Shown piece by piece: positions 1 through 10,070 of a stretch of 64,000 bases of DNA. A program made the translations under genes and the position numbers. This stretch comes from Mycoplasma struthionis (GTDB lineage Bacteria > Bacillota_I > Bacilli_A > Mycoplasmatales > Metamycoplasmataceae). The notes beneath the pieces were generated by a model that was given only the letters and a program-made list of their open reading frames with translations, had not been told where the DNA came from and made no database searches. Within the stretch, counting starts at the first letter, position 1. Every line of letters starts with the position of its first letter. The stretch spans positions 248,001 to 312,000 of the forward strand of contig NZ_CP034044.1 of the NCBI RefSeq assembly GCF_003855455.1, given 5' to 3'.

Positions 1-2799
1 AGGTGAAAACAGCTCTAATGAATTACGTGGTTCAAGAATGGAAGATGTTATCTTTGCTGGTTCAAAAACAGAAAAAGAAATGGACAGAGCAGAAGTTACA
101 TTAACATTTGATAACCATGATAGAAGTTGTTCTCTACCTTATGATGTATTTACCATATCTCGTGTTTTATACAGAGGTAAAGGTTCAAATGAGTACTACA
201 TAAATGGTGAATTAGCTCGTCAAAGAGATATTAAAGAAATTGCTTTAGAAAGTGGTATTTCAAAATCCAGCTTAGCAATTATAAGTCAAGGTAAAATCTC
301 TGATATTGCTGAAGACGATGTTAATAAAAGAAGAAAAATCTTAGACGATGCAGCTGGTACTTCAATGCACCGTACAAGAAAAGAAGAAGCTCAAAGAAAA
401 TTAGATAAAACTCAAGAAGCTTTAGATAAAATAAATGTTTTAGTTGAAGAATTAGAAAAACAATTAGCACCTTTAGAAAGAAAAGCAAATAAAGCTAGAA
501 TTTATTTAGAAAAATTTGAGCAACTTAAAGAAGTTGAAATTTCTTTATTAGTTCATGATTATTTAGATTCTTCAGTAGAATATGAACAACTTAAAGAAAA
601 AAGCAAAGAGTTTGAAGAATCAGTAGCTGAATTAGATGAAAAAATTAGAGAATGTAAAGTAATCATGGACCAAAGCGGTAAAAATATTCAGGTTTTAACC
701 GCACAGTATGATGAAATAGTTACTAAATTAAATGAAAATAAAGAAAAAATTCAAAAGCTACAAGTTAGAATTGCTTCAGATACAGCTCGTCGCGAAATGC
801 TAATTAATGGTGAATTAAATGCTACTCCTAAAGAAAAAGAAGAAGCTATTAAACAAGAACTTAATTCACTTAACTCAGTTATTGTTAAATATGAAGAATA
901 TTTAAACAACAATAAAAAAGCCATTGAAGAAAAGAAAGCAGAAGGCCAAGGAATAACTGATTTAATTAGAAAAAAGAATCTTTAAAAAACGAAAAATACT
1001 CAAAACTTCAAAAAGCTAAAGCAACTTTAGAAACTCTTCAAAATATGAAGAATAATAAAACTGATTTAGCAAACGGAACTAAACACATTGTTGAAAACAC
1101 TCATTTATTTCCAGGGTTTAAATCAATTGTTTCTAATTTAATTAATGTAGAAGATAAATATGCAAGAGCAATTGAAACTGTTTTAAATTCAGCGTTACAA
1201 CATATTGTAGTTGATAAACCAGAAACGGCAGTTAAAGCTATTAATTTTCTAAAAGATAACCATGCTGGTAGAGCTACTTTTATTCCATTAAGTTCTATTA
1301 CACCAAGATACATTAATGAACAACACAAAGTTGTAGCACAAACACAAAAAGGCTTTTTAGGTGTGGCAAGTGATCTTGTAAAAATGGAAGCTGAGTTTTC
1401 AGTTCTTAATAAATTTTTATTAGGAAATATTTTAGTAACTGATACTATTGAAAGCGCAAGTAGACTTTCTCAATTACTTGAAAAAAGATATTTAATTGTA
1501 TCACTAGACGGAGACCTTGTTAGAGTTGGTGGTGTTATGTCTGGTGGTCAAGCAACAGAAAGACCTTCAGTTCTAAAATTAGATACTCAAATTAAAAGTA
1601 TAGAAGATACAATTCCTAATTTAGAAAAAGAAGTTAATGAACTTAGTTTAGAGTTAAGAGATTTAAATTCAAAAAGAGATTTTATTATTAGTAGTTCAGG
1701 TTCATTACAAGTTGAAAGCAGTAAAACACAAGGAAAACTTGATATTGTTAAAGATAAATTTTTAGATTTAAAAAACAAATTAGAAGAAATAACTGATGCA
1801 GAATTTGAAACTCAAACAGTTAAAAATGCTGCTGTTGAAATTCAAGAATTAGAATTAGAAAATAGTAATTTAACAGTAGAAAAAAATTCAATAGCAGACT
1901 CATTAATGCAAGCTAGAAATGAAAATCAAGACGAAACAAGAAAGCTAATGGATTTAACATCTCAACAAAATAATTATTTAAGTGAAAACGGAATTATTTT
2001 GAAAAATATAGCAAAAGCTGAAAGTGTTATAAACTTAACAAAACAAAGACTTTCTGAACAATATAATATGTTAATTGAGTCAGCTCAAAAAGTTTATAAT
2101 CCTGAAATTGTTTTTGAAGTTGCTAGAAAATTAGTTAATAGTTTAAAAGAAGATATTAAAGAATTGGGTCACGTTGATTTAAATTCTATTAATGATTTCG
2201 AAGAAGTTCAAAAAAGATATGAACAAATCGAAAGTAAACAAAACGAAATAATTGAAGCTAAAAAAACAATTGAAGAAGCAATTGAGAATTTAGATCAAAT
2301 TATTATTGAAAGAATTACAAACACTGTAAGTTTAGTTAATGCTGAATTCAAACATGTATTTAGTAAAATGTTTGGTGGAGGTATGGCTGAAATCAGATTT
2401 ACTGAGCCAGATAATATTTTAGAATCAGGTATTGACGTAGTTGCTCAACCTCCTGGAAAATCAGTTAGAAACTTAAAACTATTTTCAGGTGGTGAAAAAG
2501 CTCTTATTGCTATTTCATTATTATTCTCAATTTTAAAAGCAAAACCATTACCATTGTGTATCTTAGACGAAGTAGAAGCTGCACTTGATGAAGCAAACGT
2601 TATTAGATTTGCAGAATTTTTACAAGTATTAAAAGCTGATACTCAATTCTTAGTTATAACTCACCGTCAAGGAACAATGGAAAGAGTTGATAAATTATAT
2701 GGTGCTACAATGCAAAAACGTGGTGTTACAACCTTCTTTGCTGTAAACTTATCAGAAGCTAAAGAATTAGTTGATGAACACGGAAATGCTAAAAATTAA
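1..2799 (+). CDS. smc: SMC chromosome segregation ATPase, 5'-truncated by window and frameshifted
   Basis: Structural maintenance of chromosomes protein, the ATPase core of the bacterial condensin. The 5' end with Walker A lies outside the window; reading begins mid-head in frame 2. Long coiled coils flank a hinge (about 1090-1510). The C-terminal head has the ABC signature FSGGEKALIA and the Walker B segment CILDEVEAALDE. Frame 2 ends at TAA 983-985, while the second half continues in frame 1 from at least 970. The switch falls in A AAA AAG at 970-976, a classic -1 slippery heptamer in the correct register; a -1 slip or one added A rejoins the protein. Identity is certain. Whether the shift is real, programmed or a sequence error is open. 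Confidence 0.93.
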
Positions 2800-2808
2800 T
2801 AATTAATA

Positions 2809-2845
2809 AAATTCTTTGTCTAAATAATAGGCAAAGAATTTTTAT
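2809..2845 (+). terminator. Rho-independent terminator after smc
   Basis: Stem AAATTCTTTG / CAAAGAATTT followed by a T-rich tail, just after the smc stop. Confidence 0.8.
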
Positions 2846-2918
2846 TTAAATGTTTGATAATAAAGTGTTATTTTTTTCATTATTAGTAGATATTAAAGCC
2901 TAAAAATAAGTTTTAGTA

Positions 2919-2924
2919 TATAAT
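2919..2924 (+). promoter_or_regulatory. -10 box for vapD
   Basis: Perfect TATAAT about 66 bp upstream of the vapD ATG, with no competing gene between; the -35 is not clear. Confidence 0.55.
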
Positions 2925-2990
2925 ACAATAAATAAGAAATTTTTTATTTCCTTTATTCAAAATAATAATAAACAACATAAAAGGAGAAAG

Positions 2991-3287
2991 ATGTACGGTC
3001 TAGTTTTTTATTTAAACAAAGAAAAGCTAATAGCTTCATATAAAAAAGAAAGTCACAAAGAAGCTTATGAAGACATTAGAAATGTTTTAAGACATTTTGG
3101 ATTTCATTGATTATCAAACAGTTTTTATTTTTCACGTTCATTAAATGCTTTATTACAAACTTATAAAGCTATAGAAGAACTTAAAAACTTTGCTTGATTT
3201 AAAGAATCACTTGTAAGTTTTCACATTTTTAAAATGGAAGACTTATCAAACTTTACAGAATATATTACAGGTGAAGAAGAAAAATAA
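2991..3287 (+). CDS. vapD: VapD-like endoribonuclease (Cas2-fold)
   Basis: 98-residue protein with two TGA tryptophans. The start MYGLVFYLN, the mid-region GFHWLSNSFYF and the C-terminal MEDLSNFTEYI match the VapD family (virulence-associated protein D) as I recall it from Helicobacter and Haemophilus. Family members are small Cas2-like ferredoxin-fold endoribonucleases; some pair with antitoxin VapX. No antitoxin-sized gene is adjacent: smc with its own terminator lies upstream and a terminator follows. A good AAGGAG lies 5-6 bp before the ATG. Toxin function is inferred from the family. Confidence 0.85.
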
Positions 3288-3316
3288 AATTTATATTAAT
3301 TCAAAAGCAAACAATT

Positions 3317-3345
3317 AACTAAGTTTAATACTTAGTTTTTTTTAT
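3317..3345 (+). terminator. Terminator after vapD
   Basis: Stem AACTAAG / CTTAGTT with loop TTTAATA and a T run. Confidence 0.8.
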
Positions 3346-3350
3346 TTAAA

Positions 3351-3379
3351 AACTCACTTAAATTTTGTCTAAGTGAGTT
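3351..3379 (-). terminator. Terminator of the minus-strand LRR lipoprotein
   Basis: Ten-bp stem AACTCACTTA / TAAGTGAGTT; on the minus strand it is followed by a T run, just past the lipoprotein stop. Confidence 0.75.
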
Positions 3380-3388
3380 AATTATTAT

Positions 3389-4249
3389 TTATAGTATAGT
3401 GTAAAGTAGTTTATTGTTTTCTGATAATGCTTTTTTAAGTGATTCTTTTAAAGCACCTTCAGGCAATGTTAAAGCAATTTTTGTTTTTGTTTCATCTGTT
3501 GTGTTTTCACCATTGAATAAAGGAGAAACTGTAGATAATTTATCATTAAATGTTAATGCTGTAATTTTTGTATTAGTTAAAGCATTTTCTTCAATACGTA
3601 AAATATTACTTAAATCTAAAGTTGTTAAATTAGTGTTTGCAAATACAGCTTTTTTAAGTGTTGTAACTGAGGTTAATTGATTTAAGTTAATTGAGGTTAA
3701 ATTTGATTTTTCAAAAGCACCCGCTCCAATATTTTTAATTGTTGTAGGTAAAACTAAATTTGTAACTCCAGTGTTTGAAAAAGCAAGATCTCCAATATTT
3801 TCAAGTTTAGAATCATTTGCAAATACTATTTCACTCAATCTTCTTAAACCATAAAAAGCACCACGTCCAATAGTTTTTACAGTTGGAGGTAAAACTATTC
3901 TTCTAATATTTAAAATGTATGTTTCGGGTTCAAATAATCCATCAGCTGCTACAGGAATTGCATCTCTTTGTTTTTTGTCTTTTACAGCTGCTCTTTTATA
4001 AGGGTTAAAGAAATCTAAAGAAATGTTTGAAAAAGCTGCGTCAGGTATTGAAGTAAATTTTTCTGATGATAAATCTAAAGTTTGTGTATTTGATTTGTAA
4101 AATTTTGTTGCATCTTTTCCTGTTAAATATTTAAAAGAAAAAGAGTTTGCTTTTTCTCCTTTACCACATGAAACTACCATTGCACTCATTGCAATAGGTG
4201 CAATTGTTGATATAGAAGTTAATAAAAAAAGTGTTCTGTTTTTTTTCAT
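3389..4249 (-). CDS. Leucine-rich-repeat (BspA-like) lipoprotein
   Basis: 286-residue lipoprotein. The signal peptide has a KKNR n-region, a hydrophobic core and lipobox MVVSC with lipidated Cys28, so the mature protein should be anchored to the outer face of the membrane. Residues from about 85 on contain repeated LRR_5/BspA-type units (e.g. LPPTVKTIGRGAFYGL, LPTTIKNIGAGAFEKSNL, in which IGxGAF recurs), which usually mediate protein binding. The -10 TATAAT (4257-4262) sits 7 bp before the ATG and there is no Shine-Dalgarno, suggesting a leaderless mRNA. It is divergent from uvrB. Ligand unknown. Confidence 0.88.
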   Translation of the reverse strand: MKKNRTLFLLTSISTIAPIAMSAMVVSCGKGEKANSFSFKYLTGKDATKFYKSNTQTLDLSSEKFTSIPDAAFSNISLDFFNPYKRAAVKDKKQRDAIPVAADGLFEPETYILNIRRIVLPPTVKTIGRGAFYGLRRLSEIVFANDSKLENIGDLAFSNTGVTNLVLPTTIKNIGAGAFEKSNLTSINLNQLTSVTTLKKAVFANTNLTTLDLSNILRIEENALTNTKITALTFNDKLSTVSPLFNGENTTDETKTKIALTLPEGALKESLKKALSENNKLLYTIL

Positions 4250-4329
4250 AGTACAAATTATACCATAAAATTTATCTTTAAAATTCTATAACTTTTGGTT
4301 TAAAGAATAATAAATGCTAAAATAATGTT

Positions 4330-6297
4330 ATGGAAATATTTAAACTAGTATCAAATTTTCAACCAGCAGGTGATCAACCTGAAGCTATTGAGTCATTAGT
4401 CAATGGAATAAATGAAAATAAAAAACATCAAGTTTTATTAGGTGTAACAGGATCGGGTAAAACTTTTACAATTGCTAACGTTATAAAACAATTAAATAGA
4501 CCAGCTTTAGTTATATCTCATAATAAAACTTTAGCAAGTCAAATTTATAGCGAGTTAAAAGAATTTTTTCCTGAAAATAGAGTTGAATATTTTGTTTCAT
4601 ATTTTGATTATTATAAACCAGAAGCTTACATTCCAAAAGCTGATTTATATATTGAAAAAACAAGTAAAAATAATAAAGAATTAGAAGCAATGAGAATGTC
4701 AGCCATTAATGCACTTTCAATAAGAAAAGATACAATTGTTGTTGCCTCTGTTGCGGCAATTTATGGTGAATTTAATACTACAGAGTATAGAAAAAACTTT
4801 TTACCTATTGAACTTGGAATGATTTATGATAGAAAAGAACTTTTAATTAAATTAGTTCAAATGGGTTATGAAAGAAATAATACAGATTTAAGTAGAGGTC
4901 AATTTAATTCTAAAGGCGACGTTATTGAAATATGTCCTGGTTATAATTTAGAATATAATATTCGGATCGAAATGTTTGATAAAGAAATTGAAAAAATATC
5001 TTTAATTGAACCACTATCTAAAAATACAGTTGAAATAAAAAAATCATTAACTATTTTTCCAGCCACTACATATACTGTTAATAGAAACAATATGGTTTCA
5101 ATTTGTGAAGCTATTCAAATAGAATTAGATGAAAGAATTGAATATTTTAAAAAAGAAAATAAATTATTAGAGGCTCAAAGAATTAAAGATAGAACTTTAA
5201 ATGATATAGATTCAATTAAAGAGTTCGGTTATGTTAATGGAATGGAAAATTACGCACGTTATGTTGATGGACGTGAAGCAGGTGAAAGACCTTATACTTT
5301 ATTTGACTATTTACCAGATGACGCCATAATTTTTGTTGATGAAAGTCATATGATGATACCTCAACTTAATGGTATGTATAATGGAGATAGAGCAAGAAAA
5401 AAAACTTTAGTTAATTTTGGTTTTAGATTACCTTCAGCACTTGATAATAGACCTTTAAAATTTTTTGAATATGAAAAGTTTAAATTTCCAAGAATTTATA
5501 TGTCTGCAACACCTGGAAATTATGAACTAGAAAAAACCCAAGGTGAAATAGTAACTCAATTTATTAGGCCTACTGGACTTTTAGATCCTATTATTGAAAT
5601 TAGAAGCAAGGATAATCAAATCCAAGATATTTATGATTCAATTAAAAAACAAATTGAAAATAAAGAAAGAACCTTAATTCTAACTACTACTAAAAAGAAC
5701 GCTGAAGAACTTGCTTTATATTTACAAGAACAAAAAATTAAATGTGCTTATATTCATGATAGATTTAAGATTTTTGAAAGAAATGAAATTCTTAAAGGTC
5801 TTAGAATGGGCAAATTCGATGTTGTTATTGGAATAAATTTATTAAGAGAAGGAATCGATTTACCTGAGGTTAGTTTAATATTATTATTAAATGCAGACAT
5901 GCGTGCGCTAATGAGAGATGCTAGAAGTTTAATTCAAATAGTTGGTAGAGCCGCTAGAAATGATCATGGAAAAGTAGTTTTTTATGCTGATGAAATAACA
6001 GAAAGTATGAAAGAAGCAATTGAAGACAATGCTAAAAAAAGAGAAATTCAGCAAGCTTATAATAAAAAACATAATATAATACCTAAAACAATTATTAAAC
6101 CAATTGCACCACCTATTCAAGGCAGTATTTTATTTGATGAGTTGACAATAGAAAAAGAACGCTCAAAAATGGTTCATAATAAAAAATTTATAGATTCTAT
6201 GATTTCAAAAATGAAAATGCTTGCTAAAGAAAAGAAATTTGAGCAAGCTATTGAAATTCGTGATTATTTAATTGAATTGGGAATTTCTTTAGATTAA
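4330..6297 (+). CDS. uvrB: Excinuclease ABC subunit B
   Basis: 655-residue UvrB, the damage-verifying helicase of nucleotide excision repair. Walker A GVTGSGKT is at residues 38-45, the DEAD-like motif VDESH at 336-340, helicase motifs such as QIVGRAAR follow, and a UVR motif that binds UvrC closes the C-terminus (KKFEQAIEIRDYL). Length is normal for the family. An extended -10 (TGC TAAAAT, 4315-4323) lies 6 bp before the ATG without a Shine-Dalgarno, so the mRNA is probably leaderless. It is transcribed alone and followed by a terminator; uvrA and uvrC are not in the window. Confidence 0.97.
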   Translation: MEIFKLVSNFQPAGDQPEAIESLVNGINENKKHQVLLGVTGSGKTFTIANVIKQLNRPALVISHNKTLASQIYSELKEFFPENRVEYFVSYFDYYKPEAYIPKADLYIEKTSKNNKELEAMRMSAINALSIRKDTIVVASVAAIYGEFNTTEYRKNFLPIELGMIYDRKELLIKLVQMGYERNNTDLSRGQFNSKGDVIEICPGYNLEYNIRIEMFDKEIEKISLIEPLSKNTVEIKKSLTIFPATTYTVNRNNMVSICEAIQIELDERIEYFKKENKLLEAQRIKDRTLNDIDSIKEFGYVNGMENYARYVDGREAGERPYTLFDYLPDDAIIFVDESHMMIPQLNGMYNGDRARKKTLVNFGFRLPSALDNRPLKFFEYEKFKFPRIYMSATPGNYELEKTQGEIVTQFIRPTGLLDPIIEIRSKDNQIQDIYDSIKKQIENKERTLILTTTKKNAEELALYLQEQKIKCAYIHDRFKIFERNEILKGLRMGKFDVVIGINLLREGIDLPEVSLILLLNADMRALMRDARSLIQIVGRAARNDHGKVVFYADEITESMKEAIEDNAKKREIQQAYNKKHNIIPKTIIKPIAPPIQGSILFDELTIEKERSKMVHNKKFIDSMISKMKMLAKEKKFEQAIEIRDYLIELGISLD

Positions 6298-6320
6298 AAA
6301 AACTGGCTTGGCCAGTTTTT
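6298..6320 (+). terminator. Terminator after uvrB
   Basis: Stem AAACTGGC / GCCAGTTT with a 3-nt loop and flanking A and T runs; it may serve the convergent kinase gene too. Confidence 0.85.
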
Positions 6321-6321
6321 A

Positions 6322-7042
6322 TTAAACTAAATTGAATAAATTTTTTAAAGCTTCTCTTATTTGTTTTTTGCATTCATCAATTTTTCCGGGTTCATTATTA
6401 ACAATAATATAATTTTAGCAAAAGCATCTAAAGCGGTGTATAAAATTGAATCTTTTTGCATATAGTAGTCATTAACAGTTTTAAAAAATAAATCATTAGC
6501 TTCATTTGCTTCGGCTTCTCTTCTTTTGTTTCCTTCAGCAGCTGCTTTTTTCTTTCAATGTTGTATATTTTCAAAATCACTTCAAACTAAAATAACTAAA
6601 TCTGCTTTTCTTGTATTTTTTAAAAATTCTCAGTATTTTGGTTCATTAATTTTTGTCAAAGAGCTCATTTTTCTTCACTAAGAACTCCTGCCTCATATAA
6701 AGCTTTTGGGTATAAAAAGTCATCAATTAAGTGTCTATCTACTAATGAGTTTTGATAATGTTGCATTTCTGTTATTTGACTTTTTCTAAAATCGAAAATT
6801 GCTTTTTGCATTTCATAAGCACTTAAATTGCTCATTTTTTCCATATACTCTTGAAAATTTTGATCTAGAACAATTTTTTCATCAAAAATTCTAAAATTAT
6901 ATTTATTTAATAAAGGCATTAAATCTTCTATAATTGTAGATTTTCCACAGCATCCAGGTCCTATAAAAGCAATTTGAATTTTATTATTTTTAGGAGATTT
7001 TAGATTTTTCATTTTGTCTTTTAACTTAAATATTTTTTTCAT
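6322..7042 (-). pseudogene. Deoxynucleoside kinase, two frameshifts
   Basis: Deoxyadenosine/deoxyguanosine kinase family of nucleoside salvage. The P-loop FIGPGCCGKST and the DRHLIDDFLYPKAL segment (family DRS/E region) are clear. Reading starts at ATG 7042, chosen over the upstream in-frame ATG at 7069 because AAAGAAAGGG lies about 8 bp before it. The frame breaks near 6657-6662 (one T short) and again near 6400-6416 (one A short). Correcting both gives a continuous family-like C-terminus ending at 6322. Uncorrected, translation ends soon after the first break, losing the C-terminal half. It may be a true pseudogene or two homopolymer errors. Confidence 0.82.
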
Positions 7043-7239
7043 GTTTTTATACCCTTTCTTTAGTTCCAATCAAAAATTATTATACATAATTAGGCATAAA
7101 AACTAAATTAAAATTATAAAAAAATTATTAAAAAAATAAAAACAAAACTTTTAGCAATAAAAAAAGATTTTTTTGCATTTTAATAAGAAAATTGCAAAAA
7201 AATTTTGTAGCTTTTTATCTATTTTATTTTTTAAAAATA

Positions 7240-7245
7240 TATAAT
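7240..7245 (+). promoter_or_regulatory. -10 box of the putative small RNA gene
   Basis: Perfect TATAAT placed so that transcription would start at G7252, the first base of a long helix. Confidence 0.55.
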
Positions 7246-7251
7246 TAAATT

Positions 7252-7425
7252 GGTTTAATAAAAGTTTAGTTTAACTCCTTTTCCTGAACTTGTGTATCCT
7301 TTTTTCTAAACTTTAATTTTTAGGATATTTATTAAACCACTGGTCTCCAGTTTGTTAATTATTGATTGAAAATTTTAAAAAATAAAAATACGATGATTCC
7401 AAAAAAGAATCGTCGCATTTTTTTA
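7252..7425 (+). ncRNA. Unassigned structured small RNA
   Basis: No ORF of note, but strong RNA signals. An outer 12-bp helix pairs 7251-7262 with 7328-7339. Inside, AAAGTTTAG (7261-7269) pairs with CTAAACTTT (7306-7314). TATCCT (7295-7300), inside that loop, pairs with AGGATA (7322-7327) outside it, a possible H-type pseudoknot. A hairpin ACTGG/CCAGT (7339-7351) follows, then a terminator at 7391-7424. A -10 box lies 7 bp upstream. I see no SRP RNA GGAAGCAGC-type core, no tmRNA tRNA-like end and no RNase P motifs. The family is unknown. The rest of 7070-7240 is AT-rich with nothing recognisable. Confidence 0.5.
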
Positions 7426-7426
7426 A
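7391..7426. terminator. Bidirectional terminator (small RNA / metalloprotease)
   Basis: Stem CGATGATTC / GAATCGTCG (one G-U pair); T run on the plus strand at 7418-7424 and T-rich on the minus strand, so it can end both transcripts. It overlaps the metalloprotease stop codon. Confidence 0.8.
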
Positions 7427-9417
7427 TATCTTGTTCAGCTAAAATAATAACGATTAGGATTATCAGCCGGTTGGCTTTTATCTTCTGCTATTTGAATTCT
7501 ATAAGAATAATCAAGTCCTTTAACATCGCTTGGGTAAATTGAAAAAGTTTTACGATATGAAGTTATAGGACGAGCATTTTTCTTTTCAATTTCGCTATAT
7601 TGTTTAGCCACTTTATTGTTTAAAACATCCTCAACTTCTGATTGTTCTATTCTATTGTTATTATTTCTATCAATTCATAATTTTAAATGTAAACGGTTGT
7701 TTTTAGCAAAACTGTTTATATTTGCAACATCTATTGAATCACTGAAATAAGCTATGTAATCATATTCAGATTCAGGATTTCTTGGATAAATTGATCTTTC
7801 AGTAAATACATTTCTAGGACTGTCAGTGGCATTTCAGAATTTTTTAGCTATAAAATTGTAATTACTTTGATGTAAATTTAATTGTTGATATTGATTTGAA
7901 TTATTTGGATTTGCTATTAAAAATGAGAATCTATGATTTAATCTATTTTCTTTATCTAAATCAGTTTTTTTGATTTTTAAATAACCACCAAAATTTAAGT
8001 TTTGATAATCAGTTAAAATACTTTCATTAGGTCCATAAGCTCATTTTCAATTATTAGCTCCTAAATAACTAATAACTTGTCCATATCCCATTAAGTCAAT
8101 ATAAGCTTGGAATAATTTAGCTAATCTTTGATAACCAATATTTGCATATGGTTGTTCTTCGTCTGCTGTTATATATTCATTTAATTCTTGAGGAAATACT
8201 CAGTTTGTTGAAAAGATTCTAAATCTACTTTCACCAAATCTAGGTTCATTAAATGAAAGCATTCTTAAAACATCATCTCCAAAAGCTGTTAAAAATAAAT
8301 TTCCATTTCCAGTATTAAAATATAATCTTTCAGCAAAGTAATTAGGTCCGGGAGGGAATGGATTTTTAGTAGTAAAACTCATTTTTAAAAGTTCTCTAGG
8401 AACTAATTCTTCAAAAGAATATAAATATCTTAATTGAGCTAATTTAACAGGTTCACTTAAAGAAACTGGAGAAGTAGCATTATTATTGAAATAAAAATCT
8501 TCTTTATCTAATAAATCATATCTTTTTTCATCTTCTTCTGTTAATGGTAAATTAGCAAGCTTAAATAAATCATAAGCTGTGTAGTATTTGAAAACTGGTT
8601 TTCTTTTTAAACCTTCAAAAAATTCTGGATGAGTTAAATTATTATAATCTTTAGGAGCATCATAATCTAATGCCTCTCTAAAAGCTTTTAAAAATTTTGC
8701 ATTGTTTGCATTATTCAATCTTGCAGGACTTTGAGGATCTGGAGCCAATTTATATATTAAAGAATTGTCAGCTAAAGGATCATCATTTTTTATTGATCTG
8801 TCATAAACATTATCAATGTGGTGTGTATATTCATGAACTAAAGTTGGCAATATCATTTCAACTCTTCTTGCTAACGGTCAACTTTGAGGATCTGATGTTG
8901 CTTCTTTTAGCATTGCTTGAATATTTAAATTTAAATCAAATTTTTGAGGAAAATAAACTCCGTTAATTTCTAAATTTTTAGTTGCATCAAAAACTTTATT
9001 AATATATACATGATTTAATGCATTTATTTCAGGGCCATAGTTAGCTCTTTTTAGAAATTCATTATTTAACATGGCTCTACCTTCTTTTCCTAAAAAATAG
9101 ACTGGTTGGCCATTTGAATTAGTAGTATAAGGATATTCAGTAATTGTTAAATTACCATATTTAAAATCTGGGTTTTCTTGAATTGAATTAGTTTCAGATA
9201 AAAGCTTTGGATTAAATGTTTCAGCTTGTTTATCATCATTATTAATAAAGACAACTTTTGGTTTAAAAAAGCTTCCTAATAATAATGAATTGTGAACTAG
9301 ATATCAAGAAATAAAACCAACAGATAATAAAGCAATCAAAGAAACAAAAACAATTAAAATGGTTGCTCATATTGGCAATCTTGTTCTTGGTGTCTTAATT
9401 GGTTTTAAATTTTGCAT
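7423..9417 (-). CDS. Membrane-anchored HExxH zinc metalloprotease-like protein
   Basis: 664-residue protein with several TGA tryptophans. An N-terminal membrane segment (about residues 15-40) follows a basic start, with no lipobox. HEYTHH at residues 195-200 is an HExxH zinc-protease motif. The gene resembles the large mycoplasma family annotated as PDxFFG proteins, from memory. Near the C-terminus DRNNNNRIEQSE fits an EF-hand/dockerin calcium loop (D1, N3, N5, I8, E12). The Shine-Dalgarno GGAGGTGAT lies just before ATG 9417. It is divergent from rsmD. The active domain should face outside; substrate unknown. The catalytic assignment rests on the motif only. Confidence 0.75.
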
Positions 9418-9474
9418 AATATCACCTCCAACAATTATAGTAAATTAAAGAAAATAATATAAAATTATAATACT

Positions 9475-10017
9475 ATGTTAAGAATCATTGCAGGAAAATA
9501 TCGTTCTAGACTATTAAAACAACCAAGAAGGGAAATTACTAGACCCACAATTGATAGAGCAAGGGAGGCTATTTTTTCATCAATTCAGTTTAATATAGAA
9601 AATAAAATCTTTTTAGATTTATTTTCTGGTTCAGGAGCTTTTTGTTTAGAAGCTTTATCAAGAGGGGCTAAAAAAGGAATTTGTATTGAAAAAAATTATG
9701 AAGCTTATCAAGTGATTTTAGAAAATAAAAATTCTTTAAAAGAAGAAAATTTATTAGTTAAAAATACTGATGCGTTAAGATATCTAAATTCTTTAACTGA
9801 TGAAAAATTTGATTATATTTATTTAGATCCTCCTTTTAAAGATAAAGAACTTTTATTGGCTTGTTTAGACATTATATCTTCAAAAAACCTTTTAAATGAA
9901 GGTGGTTTTGCAATTATTGAAACCGATTGAGATAATTTAGTATATAATACTAATAATTACATAATTCAAAAGAGTAAAAAATATGGTAAAATTTACATTT
10001 ACTACATAACAAAATAA
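9475..10017 (+). CDS. rsmD: 16S rRNA (guanine966-N2)-methyltransferase
   Basis: 180-residue Rossmann-fold methyltransferase. The SAM-binding motif is FLDLFSGSGAFCLEALSRGA, and the catalytic N6/N2-type motif is YLDPPF. The N-terminal RIIAGKYRSRLL and the following RPTIDRAREAIFS are RsmD hallmarks. The gene reads through one TGA at 9928 to the TAA ending at 10017. A TATAAT/TATAAA cluster lies directly before the ATG, with little or no leader. It modifies 16S rRNA during 30S assembly and precedes gmk by 53 bp. Confidence 0.93.
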
Positions 10018-10070
10018 ATTTCTTACCTAATTAATATATTAATAAAAATAAAAAATGAAAGGAATAGCAT

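Noticed and set aside
2991-3287. Reading the VapD gene as cas2 of a CRISPR system
   Set aside because: The fold is shared, but the sequence is VapD-like and no repeat-spacer array or other cas gene occurs in the window.
7252-7352. SRP (4.5S) RNA, tmRNA or RNase P RNA at the structured RNA locus
   Set aside because: No GNRA-capped GGAAGCAGC-type SRP core, no tRNA-Ala-like end with tag frame, and too short and motif-poor for RNase P.
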